Below, piece by piece: positions 14,451 to 17,566 of a DNA stretch of 17,566 nt. The DNA lies in assembly GCA_002254385.1 (NCBI GenBank), contig NJDO01000067.1, forward strand, positions 1 through 17,566, given 5' to 3'. The stretch comes from Thermoplasmatales archaeon ex4484_6. GTDB lineage: Archaea; Thermoplasmatota; Penumbrarchaeia; Penumbrarchaeales; Penumbrarchaeaceae. The position numbers were made by a program, and so were the translations under genes. The notes under the pieces were generated by a model. That model was given only the letters and a program-made list of their open reading frames with translations, had not been told where the DNA came from and searched no databases. How positions within the stretch are numbered: position 1 is the first letter of the stretch; the number at the start of each line of letters is the position of its first letter.

Positions 14451-14942
14451 ATGCTGGCAGAGATTCTGGAAAAATACAAGGTCATCAACTCCGTTGGAAA
14501 CACCATCGGGAAGGTCAAGGACATATACCTGGACCTCAACACATGGAACATAGTGGGCTTTCGTATTTCACCCGGTCCACTGAAAAAGGATTTCGTACTT
14601 GGCCCTGGCGAGATCGTCAAGTTCGATACGACGGACAGCACCATCATCGTTAACGATGATTTCGAACAGGATGAGATCCCGAAACAGCCGAGAAAGGACA
14701 TGTATCCCTTCGATGAGCTGAAGAAGCACACTGTGGTGGACAGCGAGGACAAGAAGATAGGGAAGATATACAACCTGGAGATCCCCTACGAGAAGCTCAA
14801 GGCGTTCAAGGTCTGGAGGGTGCTCATCAAGACAGGTATCTCGGAGAGGAGGCTGAGACTTCATCCGACGGAGATAAAAGAGGTGATGGAGACCATCAAG
14901 CTGAAGGGCAGGGAAGCGGATTACAAGGAAGAAGCGGACTGA
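14451..14942 (+). CDS. Tandem PRC-barrel domain protein
   Basis: 163 residues with two PRC-barrel-like units. Unit 1 (about 8-68) starts KVINSVGNTIGKVKDIYLD, unit 2 (about 91-145) starts TVVDSEDKKIGKIYNLEI; both show the family pattern 'v.d..G..iGkv.di.id' followed by a strand. A charged linker (71-90) joins them. PRC barrels bind other proteins. Known cases are the RNA-maturation factor RimM, photosynthetic reaction-centre subunit H, and archaeal cell-division proteins of the CdpB type. Which of these roles applies is not shown here. The ribosome site AGGAGGTC stands 7 bases before ATG 14451, 12 bases after the preceding stop. It is the last gene of the operon. The soluble, membrane-near position suggests it binds the coiled-coil partners. 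Confidence 0.8.
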   Translation: MLAEILEKYKVINSVGNTIGKVKDIYLDLNTWNIVGFRISPGPLKKDFVLGPGEIVKFDTTDSTIIVNDDFEQDEIPKQPRKDMYPFDELKKHTVVDSEDKKIGKIYNLEIPYEKLKAFKVWRVLIKTGISERRLRLHPTEIKEVMETIKLKGREADYKEEAD

Positions 14943-14975
14943 GCCTCTTCCCCCTCCACATCCAGGGGATTCGAC

Positions 14976-14989
14976 ACGGTCCGGACCGT
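14976..14989. repeat. Perfect 14-bp palindrome
   Basis: ACGGTCCGGACCGT equals its own reverse complement. It starts 34 bases after the PRC-barrel stop and ends about 140 bases before the GfcR-like start. Its core GTCCGGAC also forms the centre of the near-palindrome at 6756-6770. It could be a regulator site or a short hairpin at the transcript end. Confidence 0.5.
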
Positions 14990-15128
14990 CATTTCCCCGA
15001 CAGGAATACCACACTGTTCATCGTGGAATATCTTCCCGGCTTCCAACCCGGAAGGGGTTCCCAGCTTGCGCAAACTTGAAATAACCTTCCACTTTATCGT
15101 CAAATCAACATAATAGGAAGGTGATCCC

Positions 15129-15728
15129 ATGCCCACCACGGAAAAACTGAGAAAGCAGGTGATCGAGCTCAGGGAAAAGGGCCTCTCCAGGGAGGACATT
15201 GCAAAGGAACTCCATCTCTCGGAGGAGACGGTGGGCTGGCTCCTGTCAAAAGGGGAAGCGTCCGACAAGCCCCCTGCGGACATATACATCGGCTGGAGAT
15301 CCGTCGGGGTCTATTCCTCGCGCATCACCCACCTCGCAAGGATATTCACGGATATCATACTGGAGGAATGCGAGAAGTCCGGTCAGGAGGTCGATGCCAT
15401 AATGGGCATTGCAATAAACGGAATACCCCTTGCCACATCCATCGCAAACGAGATGGACCTCGAACTCATCCTGTTCAGACCCAAAAGCGCCAACATGAAC
15501 GAGGAGATTAGGGGCACAACCCTGTCCAACTTCGCGGGGGTCAAGGATAAGAGGATAGTGGTCGTGGACGATGTGATCTCCTCCGGAAATACAATGAAAG
15601 GAGCTCTCGAGCACATTAAAGCCAATCAGGGCACCCCGGCTCTCTGTCTTTCCATAGTGAACAAGCAGCAGTTCAATGAACTCGAAGGGGTCCCCATAAG
15701 GGCGCTTCTCAGGACCCATGTGGTTTGA
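15129..15728 (+). CDS. HTH plus phosphoribosyltransferase-like transcription regulator (GfcR/PyrE2-like family)
   Basis: 199 residues. Residues ~5-41 (KLRKQVIELREKGLSREDIA, then HLSEETVGWLLS) form a helix-turn-helix DNA-binding domain. Residues ~55-195 form a type I phosphoribosyltransferase fold with the PRPP-binding motif RIVVVDDVISSGNTM (142-156) and the loop GIAINGIPLA. This domain pair is the archaeal family often named orotate phosphoribosyltransferase-like. Its haloarchaeal member GfcR regulates sugar catabolism genes. Whether this one binds DNA in response to PRPP or a nucleotide is inference. The start at ATG 15129 follows GGAAGGTG (15116-15123). A TATA-like GAAATAAC near 15082 would give a 20-base leader. 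It ends 23 bases before the lysyl-tRNA synthetase start, so the two probably share a transcript. Confidence 0.85.
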   Translation: MPTTEKLRKQVIELREKGLSREDIAKELHLSEETVGWLLSKGEASDKPPADIYIGWRSVGVYSSRITHLARIFTDIILEECEKSGQEVDAIMGIAINGIPLATSIANEMDLELILFRPKSANMNEEIRGTTLSNFAGVKDKRIVVVDDVISSGNTMKGALEHIKANQGTPALCLSIVNKQQFNELEGVPIRALLRTHVV

Positions 15729-15751
15729 CCGTCTCCATCAAGGTGTGTCGA

Positions 15752-17320
15752 ATGCACTGGGCCGATGTCATAGCCTCCGAACTGGAGAAAATGGGCCATC
15801 AACACAGGATAGCAACGGGCATCACACCTTCCGGACATATCCATGTCGGGAACATGAGGGAGATACTCACCGGCGACATCGTGCACCGGGCTGCACTGGA
15901 CAGGGGGCTGGATTCAACCCTCTACTACCTGGCGGATGATTTCGATCCTCTGAGGAAGGTGTACCCCTTCCTTCCGAAAAACTATTCCGAATATGTGGGA
16001 AGACCCCTTTCGGAGATACCTTCACCCGCTGGAGATGACCATTCCTACGCGGAACATTTCCTCGAGCCCTTCCTTGAATCCATCGAGAAGCTCGGCGTCG
16101 ATGCGGTCGTGCTTCCAGCAAGCATTTCATACAGGGAAGGGAGATACGCTGAAGCCATCAGGTTGCTTCTTGACAGCAGGGAGCCTGTGAGAGAGATACT
16201 GGAAAGGGTCTCGGGAAGGAAGCTCCCCCGGGAATGGCTCCCTTACAATCCCAAATGCGGCTCCTGCGGAAGAATGGACTCAACCACACCACTTGACTGG
16301 GAAGAGCCATATGTACATTACCGGTGCTCCTGCGGACACGAAGGAAAGGCCGATACGAGAACCGATGACGGAAAGCTCCCCTGGAGGCTGGATTGGCCCG
16401 CCAGATGGTACTGGCTCGGTGTGACATGTGAACCATTCGGCAAGGACCACGCGGCGGCAGGGGGTTCCTATGATACCTCGTCGGAGATAATCAGGAACAT
16501 TCTCGGAAAGGAGCCTCCGTATCCCGTCGTATACGAATGGATACAGCTCAAGGGCAAGGGAGCCATGTCCTCTTCCACCGGTGTGGTGGTGAGCGGGGAA
16601 GACATGCTGAGAATGACCCCGCCAGAAGTTCTGAGGTTCATGATAGCGAAATACCAGCCGGGAAGGCACATAGACATGGACCCAGGTCTGGGGATATTGA
16701 ATCTGGTGGACGAGTTCGACAGGTACGAGAAGGAATATCATACCTCGAAGGATGGCGAAGATGACAGGAGAAGGACCTTCGAATTCTCCATGATCAAGAG
16801 ACCCGCCTCCTCGAAGAAACCGAACCCTCCCGTGATTCAGATCCCCTACAGACATCTGGTCACCCTTGTCCAGCTCAACGAAGAGTTCGAATCGCTGAAG
16901 AAGATGGTGATGAGGACGGAATCCATCGATGAGCTGGATGGAGCTTCCCTTGAAAGAATGAGGGAAAGGGCCCGGTGCGTCAGGTTCTGGCTGGAGAGGT
17001 TCGCTCCCGAAGGGGTGAAGTTCATCCTCCATGATGAACCCCCCGACGAGGAGATCGAGAGACTCACGGAGGAGATGAGAGAGGCGCTTGCGGCAATGAG
17101 GGAGGATTTCACCGGTACGGAATGGACCGCGGAGAACATACACAACACAATCTACGAAGGTTCCAGAAAAAGGGGTATCGATCCAAAGACGACCTTCAGA
17201 GCCTTCTACAGAATACTTCTGGGACAGGACAGGGGCCCCAGGCTGGGATTCTTCCTCTCCACAATGCCGAGAGAAGAGGTCCTTTCCAAACTGGACAGGG
17301 TCCTTGAAAAGGGTAAATAA
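15752..17320 (+). CDS. lysK: Lysyl-tRNA synthetase, class I
   Basis: It charges tRNA-Lys with lysine using ATP. 522 residues from ATG 15752 (AAGGTG 6 bases upstream; the protein start MHWADVIA is typical for the family). An in-frame TTG at 15725 would add 9 residues and is not preferred. The class I HIGH motif is HIHVG (29-33, in GITPSGHIHVG) and the KMSKS equivalent is AMSSS (271-275, in KGKGAMSSSTG). Between them C169xxC172 and C192xC194 form a zinc-binding knuckle (CGSCG, then CSCG). The C-terminal half is the helical anticodon-binding part. Class I LysRS is found in most archaea and few bacteria, which supports the archaeal origin. It is cotranscribed with the GfcR-like gene and directly followed by tRNA-Gln. 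Confidence 0.96.
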   Translation: MHWADVIASELEKMGHQHRIATGITPSGHIHVGNMREILTGDIVHRAALDRGLDSTLYYLADDFDPLRKVYPFLPKNYSEYVGRPLSEIPSPAGDDHSYAEHFLEPFLESIEKLGVDAVVLPASISYREGRYAEAIRLLLDSREPVREILERVSGRKLPREWLPYNPKCGSCGRMDSTTPLDWEEPYVHYRCSCGHEGKADTRTDDGKLPWRLDWPARWYWLGVTCEPFGKDHAAAGGSYDTSSEIIRNILGKEPPYPVVYEWIQLKGKGAMSSSTGVVVSGEDMLRMTPPEVLRFMIAKYQPGRHIDMDPGLGILNLVDEFDRYEKEYHTSKDGEDDRRRTFEFSMIKRPASSKKPNPPVIQIPYRHLVTLVQLNEEFESLKKMVMRTESIDELDGASLERMRERARCVRFWLERFAPEGVKFILHDEPPDEEIERLTEEMREALAAMREDFTGTEWTAENIHNTIYEGSRKRGIDPKTTFRAFYRILLGQDRGPRLGFFLSTMPREEVLSKLDRVLEKGK

Positions 17321-17353
17321 TCGAAGCAGCTTACCCCCCATCACAAGGCGAAC

Positions 17354-17429
17354 AGCCCCGTAGTGTAGAGGTCAATCATTCCGGCCTTTGGAGCCGGAGA
17401 CGGCGGTTCGAATCCGCCCGGGGCTACCA
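17354..17429 (+). tRNA. tRNA-Gln (anticodon UUG) with encoded CCA
   Basis: Acceptor AGCCCCG (17354-17360) pairs with CGGGGCT (17419-17425), then discriminator A and CCA (17427-17429). Anticodon arm CCGGC-CTTTGGA-GCCGG places TTG at 34-36, reading CAA. T arm GGCGG-TTCGAAT-CCGCC is perfect. The D stem is short (GTG/CAT). No intron. It starts 33 bases after the lysK stop with no clear TATA box in between, so read-through from lysK is possible. Confidence 0.95.
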
Positions 17430-17477
17430 GCTTTATTAATTATTGGGGGGCGGGGTGGAAGGATTCGAACTCGTTCG

Positions 17478-17534
17478 TTCGGACCAAAGGAGCAAGGCGA
17501 CGACGTCCGAATGCAGACACAATCTCCGATTGTG
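17478..17534. other. Two adjacent stem-loops of unknown role
   Basis: TTCGGAC (17478-17484) pairs with GTCCGAA (17505-17511) around a 20-base loop, and CACAATC (17518-17524) pairs perfectly with GATTGTG (17528-17534) around a 3-base loop. The first, with its bracketing stem and intron-sized loop, superficially resembles an anticodon arm. No acceptor 5' half matching the 3' end at 17551 is present, so this is not a complete tRNA gene in either direction. It may be a decayed tRNA, a remnant of an integrated element or an unrelated structured RNA. Confidence 0.3.
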
Positions 17535-17535
17535 G

Positions 17536-17561
17536 CGATGCGAATCCGCCCGGGGCCACCA
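17536..17561 (+). repeat. Near copy of the tRNA-Gln 3' end
   Basis: This stretch matches tRNA-Gln 17404-17429 at 23 of 26 positions, covering part of the T arm, the 3' acceptor strand and ACCA. Differences are two in the T arm, including loss of the conserved TT of the loop, and one T-to-C in the acceptor. The offset is 132 bases. A 3' tRNA-end copy is the usual form of an integration (att) repeat. Confidence 0.7.
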
Positions 17562-17566
17562 TTATC

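Noticed and set aside
16280..17344. Minus-strand open frame of 354 codons opposite lysK.
   Set aside because: Shadow of lysK, whose catalytic motifs are clear; the antisense product shows no recognisable feature.
17440..17561. A complete second tRNA, possibly intron-containing or on the minus strand.
   Set aside because: The 3' strand CGGGGCC has no GGCCCCG-type 5' partner within the stretch, the T loop lost its conserved TT, and minus-strand folding gives mismatched T and acceptor stems.
1..17566. CRISPR array, transposase, integrase or rRNA.
   Set aside because: No regularly spaced short repeats, no mobile-element protein motifs and no rRNA-like sequence were seen on either strand.

Overview
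The window reads as an archaeal chromosome segment of moderately high GC. The archaeal signs are a class I lysyl-tRNA synthetase, a ferredoxin paired with a geranylgeranyl-reductase-family enzyme (ether-lipid saturation), an HTH-phosphoribosyltransferase regulator of the GfcR/PyrE-like type, a cluster of KaiC/RecA-like ATPases, a TraB-like protein, PRC-barrel proteins, TATA boxes about 26-28 bases before several starts, and a tRNA-Gln with encoded CCA. The mix (KaiC-like ATPases, very large glycosylated surface proteins with cadherin-like, PKD and thrombospondin-3 repeats) suggests a Euryarchaeota-type lineage such as Thermoplasmatota. That placement is inference and no genus can be named.

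Layout. 3-1352: the C-terminal part of a membrane-anchored surface protein, cut by the left edge, overlapping a diverged TraB-like gene (1318-1947). 2039-4423: a degenerate phospholipase-D-like domain fused to a long TPR array. 4643-6698: three tightly coupled KaiC-like genes; the first has an intact Walker A motif, the next two have lost it. 6857-7129: a small zinc-ribbon protein, convergent with a thioredoxin/nitrilase-family amidase pair on the minus strand (8281-7113). Divergent from that pair: a 2x[4Fe-4S] ferredoxin and a geranylgeranyl-reductase-family gene (8377-9775), whose frame is broken by a perfect 35-bp tandem duplication. 9768-10304: cyclophilin. 12888-10354 (minus): a large secreted, membrane-anchored surface protein. 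13095-14942: a compact five-gene operon of mostly unknown function. 15129-17320: GfcR-like regulator and class I lysyl-tRNA synthetase, followed by tRNA-Gln(UUG). 17430-17566: a short structured stretch ending in a near copy of the tRNA-Gln 3' end.

How the genes may work together. Ferredoxin plus the reductase form a plausible electron-donor/enzyme pair for saturating archaeal lipid chains. Thioredoxin and the amidase are translationally coupled and share a divergent promoter region with the ferredoxin. The KaiC-like trio looks like a hetero-oligomeric ATPase with one active and two structural subunits. The most novel-looking unit is 13095-14942: a protein with a possible double-psi-barrel-like segment, three short proteins sharing one ungapped 19-column motif (one soluble, one with a transmembrane helix, one with a possible amphipathic membrane-binding segment), and a tandem PRC-barrel protein. 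It looks like a membrane-associated scaffold made of duplicated coiled-coil parts. No intergenic stretch exceeds 300 bases; the longest (4424-4642, 219 bases) holds a hairpin, an interrupted palindrome and a TATA box. No CRISPR array, transposase or rRNA gene was seen.
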